DNA of 25,867 bases from Pseudomonadota bacterium (GTDB taxonomy: Bacteria; Pseudomonadota; Gammaproteobacteria; Burkholderiales; Thiobacillaceae): assembly GCA_021821425.1 (NCBI GenBank), contig JAKACL010000006.1:1-25867 (forward strand), written 5' to 3'. Of this stretch, positions 16,772 to 25,774 are shown piece after piece. The position numbers and the translations under genes are program-made. The notes under the pieces were generated by a model. That model worked only from the letters and a program-made list of their open reading frames with translations. It searched no databases and was not told where the DNA came from. Every line of letters starts with the position of its first letter. Positions within the stretch are counted from its first letter, which is position 1.

Positions 16772-18715
16772 TTATTCCCACAACTGCAGCTGCAGGAATA
16801 CGCTGCGCCCGAATTCCCCCTGAACGGTCAATACCGAGTATTCGGTGTGGGCGCTGTCGAACAGGTTGTTGAGCGCCAGCGAAAGTGCGGCGTGGCGATT
16901 GATGCGCCAGCCCAGCCGGGCATCCACTGCCGTGTAGGCGGGCGTTTTCGGATTGGGCAATTCGCCGATGCGCCGCACCATGATGTCGAGTTCGTGCCTG
17001 GGCGACAGATCCCACGATGAGCGGACATTCCATTGATATTCCGGATCGTTGCCCAGGACGCTGGGGCCGAACGGATCGGTGCTGCCGGGCTTGCGGCGCA
17101 GGTCCATGTCGAGCAGCGTCAGGCCGGCGCTTAGGCGCCAGGTGCGCGAGGCCTGGTAGCGTCCCCACATCTCGACGCCGTGCGCGGCACCCTCCATTTC
17201 ACTGCCGAAAAACAGGAAGGTGCCGCTGGCATCGAGTTCCTGGCTGCGCAGATGGTCGTAGTCGGCGTAAAAGGCCGTCACCGAGTAAGAGAACTCGGGC
17301 GCAGGCTGGCCGCGGTAGCCCACTTCGTAAACGGTGGCAATCTCCGAGCGCACCGCGGCGCCCCCGGCCAGCAGATAGGGCGGGCTGCCCGGCACGAAGG
17401 TGTCACGGTCGAGCCGCGAGGGCGCGCGCACCGCGCGCGAAACCGCGGTCCACAGCAGGTGATCGGGGGCGGGTTTCCAGGCCAGCCGGGCACTGGGCAG
17501 AAATTCCACGCCGGTGTAGTCGTTGCGCTCCAGGCGCGCGCCCAGCGTCAGGCGCAGGTCGTCGCGCAGGCGCATTTCGTCCTGAACGAACAGGCTGGCC
17601 CAGGCCTGATTTTCCCTGGCCGGCAGAAAGGCAATGTACTGGCTGTTCGTCACGCGGTCGAAGCTGTAACGATAGCCTGCGCCCCAGGCCACGCTGTGCA
17701 TGCCCTTCGGTTGCAGGGAATGCTGGAACTGCACGTCGACGATGTCGAGCGTTTCCGAAAAGGTGGGCGGTACGATGCGCTCGGTGCGGTCGTAATACGC
17801 CTGCAGCGCGAGCGTGGAATCGCCTTCGAGCCGGCGCTCCCAGCGCCCGGTCAGGTTTGCGCCGGACAGCCGGATGGTGCCGAGCGCGAAAGGCGTTCCC
17901 GTCACAATGGTTCCCGGTGCGGGTTGGCCTTCTGCGCCGCGATAGGCATTGCCGTTTATCGAGAACGTGTCGGCGCCGTCGGCCCAGTCGGTGCGAAAGC
18001 CGATCTGGCCCTTGTGCCAGGCGTCGTCGCGCGGGGTTCCGGTCGTCGTACGGGTCCGGTCGATGTCGAAGTATTTGCCGTAGACGCGGTAATGGCCACG
18101 GGCGCCGAGTTTTCCGCCGTAGCGGATCGCACCTTCGGATTCGTCGTTGCCCGCGCCGATCGCCAGCAGCCCGCCCTGGGTGAGCTGGGCGGATCGAGTG
18201 ATCACGTTGATGACGCCATTGACCGCGTTGGTGCCCCACAGCGTGCCGCCGGGGCCGCTGATGACCTCGATGCGTTCGATGTCTTCGAGCATCACGTCCT
18301 GCACGTCCCAGAACACGCCGGAAAACAGCGGCGAATACACCGAGCGGCCGTCGATCAGCACCAGCAGCTTGTTTCTCGCATTGCTGTTGAAACCGCGCGA
18401 GCTGATGGCATACGCACTTGCGCTGGCGCGCGCCACCTGCAGATTGGGGGCCAGCCGCAGGGCTTCGGGCAGGGAGCGGACACCGGCGCGCCGGATGTCG
18501 TCGTGGGTGATGACGAACACCGACGCCGCTGCATCGGTCAGGCGCTCGGGCCGTTTCGATACCGAGGTGATCTCGATATTGAGGAGCTCTTCCAGCGACA
18601 GGTCGGCCAGTTGAGGGACGGCCGCGTGCGCAGCCTGGCCCAGACCGAACGCGAGCATGGCAAGGGCCGCAGGCATGGACCTGCACAGACGCCTCGAGGT
18701 GGTGTGATCGGCCAT
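16772..18715 (-). CDS. TonB-dependent outer-membrane receptor
   Basis: 647 residues. Signal peptide (about 1-31, ending AAHA); linker with DLSLEELLNIEITSVSKR; plug domain with AAASVFVITHDDIRRAG, GPGGTLWGTNAVNGVINVITR and SSRGFNSNARNKLLVLIDG; then a 22-strand-type barrel ending in the aromatic C-terminus FLQLQLWE. Substrate cannot be read from sequence. It heads a unit that continues with YfiR-like protein, kinase and regulators, suggesting it passes on a signal as well as a ligand. The start at 18715 gives the signal peptide; a frame from 18772 adds 19 residues without a signal. A GGGGG stretch precedes the ATG. The 240 bp upstream carry tandem operator-like repeats. Confidence 0.94.
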   Translation of the reverse strand: MADHTTSRRLCRSMPAALAMLAFGLGQAAHAAVPQLADLSLEELLNIEITSVSKRPERLTDAAASVFVITHDDIRRAGVRSLPEALRLAPNLQVARASASAYAISSRGFNSNARNKLLVLIDGRSVYSPLFSGVFWDVQDVMLEDIERIEVISGPGGTLWGTNAVNGVINVITRSAQLTQGGLLAIGAGNDESEGAIRYGGKLGARGHYRVYGKYFDIDRTRTTTGTPRDDAWHKGQIGFRTDWADGADTFSINGNAYRGAEGQPAPGTIVTGTPFALGTIRLSGANLTGRWERRLEGDSTLALQAYYDRTERIVPPTFSETLDIVDVQFQHSLQPKGMHSVAWGAGYRYSFDRVTNSQYIAFLPARENQAWASLFVQDEMRLRDDLRLTLGARLERNDYTGVEFLPSARLAWKPAPDHLLWTAVSRAVRAPSRLDRDTFVPGSPPYLLAGGAAVRSEIATVYEVGYRGQPAPEFSYSVTAFYADYDHLRSQELDASGTFLFFGSEMEGAAHGVEMWGRYQASRTWRLSAGLTLLDMDLRRKPGSTDPFGPSVLGNDPEYQWNVRSSWDLSPRHELDIMVRRIGELPNPKTPAYTAVDARLGWRINRHAALSLALNNLFDSAHTEYSVLTVQGEFGRSVFLQLQLWE

Positions 18716-18892
18716 GCCGCCCCCTTCTGCAAACCCATGCAGCTTGGCGTATGGGCAATACACACAGCGCATGGCGGATTGTTGTCGTTGTTTACCCCTT
18801 CACGACCGCATGAAGCCGGCCATGCGCAGCACAACGATCCCAAGCTGGCTGCATGCTGTAACAGTAGCCGGGGGATGGAATCCGCGGAGTCA

Positions 18893-18939
18893 GGGAAACC
18901 CGACAAAACGCTCGGGGAAACCCCTACAGTTGACGTAGG
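18893..18939. promoter_or_regulatory. tandem GGGAAACCC sites and adjacent inverted repeat
   Basis: GGGAAACCC occurs at 18893-18901 and 18915-18923, 22 bp apart start to start (two helical turns). It is followed by CCTAC-N7-GTAGG (18923-18939). The cluster lies 178-224 bp upstream of the receptor start, just beyond the NarL-type regulator gene. It looks like a multi-site operator for the receptor operon, possibly for that regulator. Confidence 0.45.
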
Positions 18940-18955
18940 CGCCCGCCCGGCGGGC

Positions 18956-19597
18956 TTATTCGATCGAGGTCAGGCCGTGCTGGATCGCGAATTTGACCAG
19001 GCTGGGCATGTCGCCGATGCCCAGCTTCTGCATGATGCGGGTCCGATAGGTTTCGACGGTTTTCGGCGACAGGGACAGCGATTCGGCGATCAGCACGGTC
19101 GATTTGCTCTCGACCATCAGTTGCAGCACCTGGCGCTCGCGCGAGCTAAGCGCGCCGAGTGTCGTATCGCAGCCGCTGCGAAGGTAGTCGTCGATCACGC
19201 TTTCGGCGATCTGCCGGCTCAGGAAACGCTGGCCCGCGTGGACGGAACGAATGGCGGACAGCACCTCGTCGGCGGCATTTTTTTTCAGCACGTAGCCGCG
19301 GGCGCCTGCCTGCAGCGCCCGCAGCACATATTCCTGGTTCGAATGCATCGAGAGGATCACCACCTGCGTGGCAGGAGCGCGCTCGTGGATCAAATGGGTG
19401 GCCTCGATACCATTGAGCTCGGGCATGGCGATGTCCATCACCACCACATCGGGCAGCTGTTCGACGACGTGGTGCAGCGCCTCGCGCCCATCGGTCACGC
19501 AACCCGTGACCGCAAGATCGGCCTGCGCGTCGATCAGGGCGCGCAGGCCTTCGGCCATTACCGCATGGTCGTCTACGATCAGGACATTGATGCTCAT
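18956..19597 (-). CDS. NarL/FixJ-type response regulator
   Basis: 213 residues. Receiver domain with VDDHAVMAEG, phosphoacceptor D55 in VVVMDIAMPE and switch Lys in GYVLKKN; LuxR-type helix-turn-helix at about 145-210 (LSSREREVLQL-like start, LSLSPKTVETYRTRIMQKLGI). It is a DNA-binding transcription regulator. It begins 2 bp after the stop of the PAS kinase gene, its evident cognate. The stop lies beside a GC-rich inverted repeat (18941-18955) that has no T-run. The operator-like repeats just downstream suggest it may control the receptor operon. Confidence 0.95.
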   Translation of the reverse strand: MSINVLIVDDHAVMAEGLRALIDAQADLAVTGCVTDGREALHHVVEQLPDVVVMDIAMPELNGIEATHLIHERAPATQVVILSMHSNQEYVLRALQAGARGYVLKKNAADEVLSAIRSVHAGQRFLSRQIAESVIDDYLRSGCDTTLGALSSRERQVLQLMVESKSTVLIAESLSLSPKTVETYRTRIMQKLGIGDMPSLVKFAIQHGLTSIE

Positions 19598-19599
19598 GC

Positions 19600-21930
19600 T
19601 TACCTTTTGAGTGTGACAGTCACGCGCGTGCCCAAGCCGGGCTCGGAATCGATCGTCAGGGTGCCGCCCAGAGCCACCGCCCGCTCACGCATGGTGAGCA
19701 TACCCCAGCCGGTGCGGCCGTTGTGCGGGGCATGCACGTTGGGGTCGAAACCGATGCCGTCGTCGGCAATCGTCAGCGTGATCTGTTCCGGCGGCATCGC
19801 GATCTCGATTTTGACGTTTTCGGCACGGGCGTACTTGGCCAGGTTGGTCAGGGATTCCTGCACGATGCGGCACAGGGATATTTCCACCTGCTGGCTCAGG
19901 CCGGTGAGTCGGGCCGGCCCGCGCACGCTGACATCGATGCCCGTCCGCCGGGCGAACTGGCCGGCGATCGACTTCAGCGCCGGCAGCAGGCCGTAATCGT
20001 CGAGCAACGGCGGTCGCAGGTTGGCCATCACGTCGGTAATGACATCGACGGTGGCCTCGACCAGTTCCTGCGAATCCTTCAGCCGTGCGCCGACCTGGTC
20101 GCGGATCGCGTCCGGCAACTGACCCATCACGATGCTCAGATTGATATTGAGCGCGCTGAGGTTTTGCCCCACCCGGTCGTGCAGCTCGCGCGACAACGCA
20201 AGCCGCCCTTCCTCCTGCAGCTCCACCAGCCGGTTCGACAGTACGCGCAATTGCTCGCTGTATTCCTTCAGGTGGTGCTCGGCACGCTTGCGGTCGGTGA
20301 TATCCATCAGGCAATTGATGGCACCGGTCAGCGTACCCTGCGCGTCGCGTCGCGGAATGCTGTTGACGACAGCGGTGCGGCGGGAACCGTCCGGGCGTTC
20401 GATGACGATCTCGCGATCGAATACCGCCCTGCCAGTGCGCAGCACCTCCGCCATCGGACATTCAGGATGCGGCAGGCTGGCGCCTTCGGGCGTATAGAGC
20501 CGGTAGGCGCCGCAAAAGAGATCGGGCTCGTTCCCGAGGCGCGGGGCGCGGCCCCACAGGTCCATGGCCTGCCGGTTGTGGCTTTCGATATGGCCCGCCG
20601 CGTCGCAGGTGTAAACGGCAATCGGCAGGATGTCCACCAGTTCGCGAAAGCCCTGTTCGCTGATGCGCAGGGCATCCTGCGTGCGCTTGTATTCGGTGAT
20701 GTCCGTGGCAATGCCGCCGATGCCGAGGGTTCGTCCGACGGGGTCACGCACCGGGAACTTGCTGACCATGCTGGTGCGCAGCCCTTCCGTGTAGCGGGCA
20801 GTTTCCTCGAATTCCAGCGGTGCGCCGCGCGCCAGCACCTCACGGTCGTTGGCGCTGAATGCGGTCGCCTGTTCGGGTTCGAACAGCGCGGCATCGCTGC
20901 GACCGATGACTTGCTCGCCGCTCAGCCCGAAACGCTGCTGGAATTTGGCGTTGACATGCAGGTAGCGGCCTTCGACGTCCTTCAGGAAAATGACTGCCGG
21001 GCTGTGGTTGAGGAAGGCCTGCAGCCGCGCCTCGCTTTCGCGCAGGCGCTCCTCGAGTTGGCGCCGCGCGGTGAGGTCGCGCGTGACCTTGGCAAAGCCG
21101 CGCAGCGCGCCGGTTTCATCGCGCATCGGCGTGATGATCACATTGGCCCAGAATGCCGTGCCATCCTTGCGCAGGCGCCAGCCTTCGTCTTCGAAGCGGC
21201 CGTGGGCCAATGCCGCCTCCAGTTCGCGCGCGGGCTTGCCCAGAAGCACGTCCTCGGGCAGGTAGAAACGCGAGAAATGCTGGCCGACGATCTCGTCCGC
21301 GATATAGCCCTTGATGCGTTCGGCACCCACGTTCCAGCTGTTGACCCGCCCTTCCGGATCGAGGATGAAAATCGCGTAGTCGGTCACGCTCGCCACCAGC
21401 AGGTGGAAGGGTTCGATCCGCTCGCGCAGCTGTTTCTGGCGCAGCCAGCTTTCGGTGATGTCCTCGGTGCGCGCCACGATGTAGCGCGCCGCCGCCCGCC
21501 CTTCCTGCAGCAGCGATACCGTGCAGCGGACCCAGCACACGCTGCCCGCTTGCGTGCGGTAGCGCATCACCATCCGGAAGGCGGCGCGCCTGTCGTCCAG
21601 CAGTTCCTCCAGCATGGCCTGGTAATGCGGGAAATCCTCGGGGTGGATCAGCGACGCGCAGCTTTCGCCACGCAGCGCGGCTTCGCTCAGGCCGGTCATC
21701 TGCTGAAACGCCGGATTGGTCCGGACAAACCGGCCCTGCAGGTCGGTTAGCGAAATGCCGATCGGCGCCAGATTGAAGATCGCGCCCAGAACGCCTTGGT
21801 CCTCATCCGCGGCGTGCTGCCGCGGCATGAGCAACCTGCGCGCTGCGCCCACGATCTGCTGGATCCTGTTCATCACTGCCTGCGTTTTGCGTTTGGGGTG
21901 GGGGTGCGCCAGGATGACGCGGGTTCCCAT
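19600..21930 (-). CDS. multi-PAS histidine kinase of the NarX/DegS type
   Basis: 776 residues, no membrane segment. Four PAS modules (about 45-160, 170-288, 298-418, 424-548), then HisKA_3 with H584 in LSRELHDRVGQNLSALN, and a HATPase ending in DDGIGFD and GWGMLTMRERA. This class pairs with NarL-type regulators, here the gene immediately downstream. The third and fourth PAS have few obvious cofactor residues, so the signal (redox, oxygen, small molecule) is unknown. An internal Met at residue 20 (start at 21873) is an alternative with a weak AGG; the first 19 residues are basic and not part of a domain. It probably forms one transcript with the gene at 21979-25287. Confidence 0.94.
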   Translation of the reverse strand: MGTRVILAHPHPKRKTQAVMNRIQQIVGAARRLLMPRQHAADEDQGVLGAIFNLAPIGISLTDLQGRFVRTNPAFQQMTGLSEAALRGESCASLIHPEDFPHYQAMLEELLDDRRAAFRMVMRYRTQAGSVCWVRCTVSLLQEGRAAARYIVARTEDITESWLRQKQLRERIEPFHLLVASVTDYAIFILDPEGRVNSWNVGAERIKGYIADEIVGQHFSRFYLPEDVLLGKPARELEAALAHGRFEDEGWRLRKDGTAFWANVIITPMRDETGALRGFAKVTRDLTARRQLEERLRESEARLQAFLNHSPAVIFLKDVEGRYLHVNAKFQQRFGLSGEQVIGRSDAALFEPEQATAFSANDREVLARGAPLEFEETARYTEGLRTSMVSKFPVRDPVGRTLGIGGIATDITEYKRTQDALRISEQGFRELVDILPIAVYTCDAAGHIESHNRQAMDLWGRAPRLGNEPDLFCGAYRLYTPEGASLPHPECPMAEVLRTGRAVFDREIVIERPDGSRRTAVVNSIPRRDAQGTLTGAINCLMDITDRKRAEHHLKEYSEQLRVLSNRLVELQEEGRLALSRELHDRVGQNLSALNINLSIVMGQLPDAIRDQVGARLKDSQELVEATVDVITDVMANLRPPLLDDYGLLPALKSIAGQFARRTGIDVSVRGPARLTGLSQQVEISLCRIVQESLTNLAKYARAENVKIEIAMPPEQITLTIADDGIGFDPNVHAPHNGRTGWGMLTMRERAVALGGTLTIDSEPGLGTRVTVTLKR

Positions 21931-21978
21931 GCGAGGAATATAGCGGAGGAATGCGGCCGTGCCGAGTCAGCCCGCTTG

Positions 21979-24900
21979 TCAGGTTGCCTGGGCGAGCGGT
22001 GAGGCGGTCGGGGTGGACGCGGCGGAATGCTGCTGCAGGAAATCCTTCAGCTGCGCCAACGCGAGCGGCCGGCTGAACAGAAACCCCTGGATGTCCTGGC
22101 AGCCGGATCCACGCAGGAAGTCGAATTGCGCCCTGGTTTCGACGCCTTCGGCCACGATGCCCAGGCGCAGGCTGGCCGCCAGCTGAATGATCGCGCGCAC
22201 GATGGCGGCGCTGTCCGGGTCGGTGTTGACGTCGCTGATGAAGGAACGATCGATCTTCAGCCGGTCGACCGCAAACCGCTTGAGATAGCTCAGCGACGAA
22301 TAGCCGGTGCCGAAGTCGTCGATCGCCAGCCGCACGCCGAGCGCTTTCAGCTGACGCACGGTGTCGAGGGTATTGTCGACGTCCTGCAGCAGAATGGTTT
22401 CGGTCAGCTCCAGTTCCAGCAGATGCGGCGGCAGACCGCTCCTGGCCAGCGCGCCGGCCACGGTTTCGACCAGGCCGGCCCGGCGAAACTGCAACGCCGA
22501 CAGGTTGACCGACATGACGGGTTCGCTGCCAGCCTGGCGCAGGGACTGGGCCTGCCGGCAGGCTTCTTCGATCACCCAGGCGCCGATCGACACGATCAGG
22601 CCGCAATCCTCCGCCACCGGGATGAAGCGTGCGGGCGCAACCTCGCCCAGCTCGGGATTGCGCCAGCGCAGCAGGGCTTCGACGCCGACCACCCGGCCGC
22701 TGCCGATTTCCATCTGCGGCTGGTAGTGCAAATGAAACTCGGCCTGGTACAGCGCCCGGCTCAGCCGGGTTTGCAGCAGCAGGTGCTCGTGCGCCTGACG
22801 GTTCATCTGCTCGTCGAAGAACTGATAGATGTTGCGCCCTGCCCCCTTGGCGTTGTACATCGCGGCGTCGGCCTTTTGCAGCAGCGTGTCGAAACTGCTG
22901 CCGTCGTCGGGGTACATCGCGATGCCGATGCTGCAGGTGGCGTTGAGCGCATGGCCATTGACGTCCACCGGCTCGGCCAACTGGACCAGAATCTTGCTGG
23001 CGATGCGCTCGACGGTTTCCAGGTCCGGCATGTCGCCGAGCAGCACGATGAATTCGTCGCCGCCCTGCCGGCTGATGGTGTCGCTGTCGCGGGTACAGGC
23101 GGCCAGCCGCGCCACCACCGTGAGCAGCAGCTGGTCGCCGGCGGCATGGCCGAGCGTGTCGTTCACCACCTTGAAGTTGTCCAGATCGAGGAACATCATG
23201 GCCACCCGCGTGCGCGACCGCTCGGCCGTGGCCAGCGCGTGTTCGAACCGGTCGCGCAGCAGCACGCGGTTGGGCAGGCCCGTGAGCGCGTCGTGATGGG
23301 CGAGGAATTCGATGCGTGCCTCCGCCTGCTTGCGCTCGGTGACGTCGCGATCGACGCCCTGAAACCCGGTCAGCGTCCCGCTCTCGTCAAAGATTGGCGA
23401 CGCGTTCGATTCGTAAATACGGTAGCTGCCGTCCTGGTGGCGCCAGCGCAGCACGACGTTATGCCAGCCCTGTCGGGCGGCGCGCGCCAGTTCGTAGGTT
23501 TCGCGATAGAGCGGCAGGTCGTCCGGATGCAGCAGGTTCTCCGGTGTCAGGGCGAGAAAGGCGTCCAGCGAATAGCCAAGGCTGGCGACGCCGCGCGGGT
23601 TGCTGTAGGTGTGATGTCCCGCCGCATCCACCGACCAGATCCAGTCGGTGGATTGTTCCGCCAGGGCGCGGAAGCGCGCTTCGCTCTCGCGTAGCGCCTC
23701 TTCGGTGCTCCGGCGTTCGCTGATGTCGATGAAATTGACCACCGCCCCAACCAGCTTGCCGTCGCGGTACATGGGGTGCGACCAGTATTCCACCGGGAAG
23801 CAGGTGCCGTCCTTGCGCCAGTGCACTTCGCTGTCGACATGGGTGGAACGGCCCTCCAGCGTGGACTGCCGCAAGTGGCACTGCGCCTTCGGATAGGGAC
23901 GCCCATCGGGATAAGTGTGGTGGATCAGCGGGTGCAGGCTCTGACCCAGCATTTCTTCCTGCGTGTAGCCCAGCATCGCGAGGCAGGCCGGATTGACGAA
24001 GGTGCACCGTCCCTCGGTGTCGACGCCGAAAATCGCTTCGGGCGACGCGTCGAGCAGCAGGCGAAAGCGCGCTTCGCTCTCTCGCAAGGCCGCCAGTGCA
24101 GCGCGATGGGCAAGCGCCGCGCCGAGGTCCGCAGCCAGTTTTTCCAGCAGCATCAGGATTTCGATCCCGAATGCCTGGGGTTCCTGGCTGTAGAGGCTGA
24201 GTATGCCGGCCACGCGTCCGTGCATGCGCAGGGGCGTCGCGGCAAACGAGCGGTAGCCGAACGCATGTGCCTCTTCGCGCCAGGAGGCGCTCAGCGGATC
24301 GCTCTCGGTATCGTTGTTGACCACCGTGGCGCCGAGCCGGATCGCACCGTCGATGGGGTCGTTGTCCTGCGGCGCGCCGGTGCATGCGGATACTCGCGCA
24401 AGGGCGGTCACCGGCAGACCGGCCGCGGCCATCGGACGCAAGGCGCCGCCGGTTTCGTCCAGCAGGCCGACCCACGCCAGCCGGTACAGGCCGTCCGTGA
24501 CCAGCTCGGCGCAGATGCGTGCCAGCAGCGCCTCTTCAGAGAGCTCGGCGGTGAAGAGCTCGCTCAATGCGGCGATCGTCTGCAGAAACAGCGTATGCCG
24601 CTGCATCGCCAGTGCTTCGCGCCTCTGCCCGGTGATTTCATGCAGGCTGCCCACCATGCGCAGCGCTTTGCCGCCGGCATCGCGCGTCACCACCTTGCCG
24701 CGGTTGCGAACCCAGATCACGCGGCCGTCCGCCTGGCAGATGCGGTGCTCGCACTCGAATACGGGCGCGCCGGCAAGGCAGGCCTGGATGGCCGCCATCA
24801 CCGTGTCGCGCTCCTGCACGTGCAGGCTGTCGAACGCTTGTTGCCAGGTGTGTGTGGACTGCGCCGGGTCCAGCCCCATCAATTGCGCCCAGTGCGCGTT

Positions 24901-25287
24901 GTGCCGCACCTCGCCGCTGGCCAGCGTCCATTCCCAGACGCCTTCGCCCAGCATGGCCAGCGCATGAGTCTGGCCGTCGGTACCGATCGTCGAGCCGAGG
25001 TCGGCGCGGCCGGCCTTTTTCAGCACCGCCGGATCCTGGCCGGCAGCCAGCAGGGCGCGGGCGGAATGGCGGCGTTTTCTTGCCTCGGTCAGTGACACCT
25101 CAGGATAGACGCCCAGCGCCAGCGTCTTGCGCTTGCCCTCGTAGCGGTAATCCAGCCGCCAGTAGCGCGACCCGTCCGGGCGCAGCAGCAGATACATGCC
25201 GCCGCCGTCCGCCAGCTTGATCGGCTTGGCGGCGGGTGGAGTCTGTCGGATACGGATGTCGGTAAGCGGCGTGGCGAGGCGAGCCAT
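21979..25287 (-). CDS. integrase arm-type DNA-binding domain fused to PAS-GAF-PAS-PAS-GGDEF-EAL
   Basis: 1102 residues. The first ~95 match the arm-type DNA-binding domain of P4-like phage integrases (DUF4102): LTDIRIRQTPPAAKPIKLAD, GGGMYLLLRPDGSRYWRLDY, KTLALGVYPEVSLTEAR and ALLAAGQDP. The catalytic integrase domain is absent. Instead, without a stop or frameshift, follow PAS (about 105-225), GAF (about 230-398), PAS (about 402-525), PAS (about 530-655), GGDEF (about 658-820, intact at 742-746) and EAL (about 835-1085, E870-A871-L872, with IDDFGTGYSS, KIDRSF, AEGVET). The start at 25287 is supported because it gives the full arm domain. An integrase-DNA-binding module on a cyclic-di-GMP enzyme is not a usual architecture. 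It could tether the enzyme to DNA or be a relic of integrase capture. Confidence 0.92.
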   Translation of the reverse strand: MARLATPLTDIRIRQTPPAAKPIKLADGGGMYLLLRPDGSRYWRLDYRYEGKRKTLALGVYPEVSLTEARKRRHSARALLAAGQDPAVLKKAGRADLGSTIGTDGQTHALAMLGEGVWEWTLASGEVRHNAHWAQLMGLDPAQSTHTWQQAFDSLHVQERDTVMAAIQACLAGAPVFECEHRICQADGRVIWVRNRGKVVTRDAGGKALRMVGSLHEITGQRREALAMQRHTLFLQTIAALSELFTAELSEEALLARICAELVTDGLYRLAWVGLLDETGGALRPMAAAGLPVTALARVSACTGAPQDNDPIDGAIRLGATVVNNDTESDPLSASWREEAHAFGYRSFAATPLRMHGRVAGILSLYSQEPQAFGIEILMLLEKLAADLGAALAHRAALAALRESEARFRLLLDASPEAIFGVDTEGRCTFVNPACLAMLGYTQEEMLGQSLHPLIHHTYPDGRPYPKAQCHLRQSTLEGRSTHVDSEVHWRKDGTCFPVEYWSHPMYRDGKLVGAVVNFIDISERRSTEEALRESEARFRALAEQSTDWIWSVDAAGHHTYSNPRGVASLGYSLDAFLALTPENLLHPDDLPLYRETYELARAARQGWHNVVLRWRHQDGSYRIYESNASPIFDESGTLTGFQGVDRDVTERKQAEARIEFLAHHDALTGLPNRVLLRDRFEHALATAERSRTRVAMMFLDLDNFKVVNDTLGHAAGDQLLLTVVARLAACTRDSDTISRQGGDEFIVLLGDMPDLETVERIASKILVQLAEPVDVNGHALNATCSIGIAMYPDDGSSFDTLLQKADAAMYNAKGAGRNIYQFFDEQMNRQAHEHLLLQTRLSRALYQAEFHLHYQPQMEIGSGRVVGVEALLRWRNPELGEVAPARFIPVAEDCGLIVSIGAWVIEEACRQAQSLRQAGSEPVMSVNLSALQFRRAGLVETVAGALARSGLPPHLLELELTETILLQDVDNTLDTVRQLKALGVRLAIDDFGTGYSSLSYLKRFAVDRLKIDRSFISDVNTDPDSAAIVRAIIQLAASLRLGIVAEGVETRAQFDFLRGSGCQDIQGFLFSRPLALAQLKDFLQQHSAASTPTASPLAQAT

Positions 25288-25326
25288 GGGACGGGGTGCG
25301 ATGAATGTCGGGCCATTCTAATTACA

Positions 25327-25344
25327 GTATGCCGTCATGCATAC
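25327..25344. promoter_or_regulatory. inverted repeat upstream of the fusion gene
   Basis: GTATGC and GCATAC form a perfect 6-bp inverted repeat with spacer CGTCAT. It is centred about 48 bp upstream of the start at 25287, a typical operator distance. Confidence 0.4.
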
Positions 25345-25714
25345 CGTCAATATGGATCGCGCCGGACTGGTATTAAAGTGAGCATGCGGTTAAATAAACA
25401 AATAAATTCATGAAGATATTTGCTTTTCCTGCGCACTTGTCGCAGGCATGGGCAAACGGGGTACAAGCCTTTGCTGAGATACGCTAGCGGCAGCGTGTCG
25501 CAGCAACTTGATGGTATGAAGCACACCCCTTGCGCAGCGGGTTGTCATGGTCGCTTCCGCCCGTGAAATTGGTCGTAAATTACCCGTATGCGCGGTGAAA
25601 CTATTGTGGTCTTATTCGCCCTAAATTTGCAGGACAGGGTGGGTTGATACCGTGTCCGCCGTGCACCGTCCGGGCGGGTTTGCCCAGGCTGTCACGGTAG
25701 ATGTCAGACCCGCG

Positions 25715-25732
25715 TCACGTCATTTGGCGTGA
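25715..25732. promoter_or_regulatory. inverted repeat before soxY-like gene
   Basis: TCACG-N8-CGTGA lies 42 bp before the ATG at 25775. It is a possible regulator site for the sulfur-oxidation operon. Confidence 0.35.
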
Positions 25733-25774
25733 TCCCTGCAAATCGAAAATTTTGTCACCATAGGAGATCTGCCA

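Larger units (their letters stand above)
25288..25774. other. 487-bp divergent promoter region, no gene seen
   Basis: It lies between the arm-domain fusion gene (leftwards) and the soxY-like gene (rightwards). Contents seen: inverted repeat GTATGC-N6-GCATAC (25327-25344), an AT-rich stretch (about 25390-25425), a CCTGCG/CGCAGG hairpin (25428-25446) and an inverted repeat near the right gene (25715-25732). No tRNA gene or attachment-site-like repeat is evident. Confidence 0.6.

Noticed and set aside
18941..18955. GC-rich inverted repeat GCCCGCC-C-GGCGGGC as a terminator after the NarL-type regulator
   Set aside because: The loop would be too small for the full stem and no T-run follows on the minus strand, so it is at most a weak candidate.
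17180..19996. 938-codon plus-strand open frame
   Set aside because: It runs antisense across the receptor gene, an intergenic region, the regulator and part of the kinase gene, with no recognisable domain. It is a GC-rich shadow.
25428..25446. CCTGCG-N7-CGCAGG hairpin as a terminator
   Set aside because: It lies between divergent genes, where no terminator is needed, and no T-run follows on either strand.
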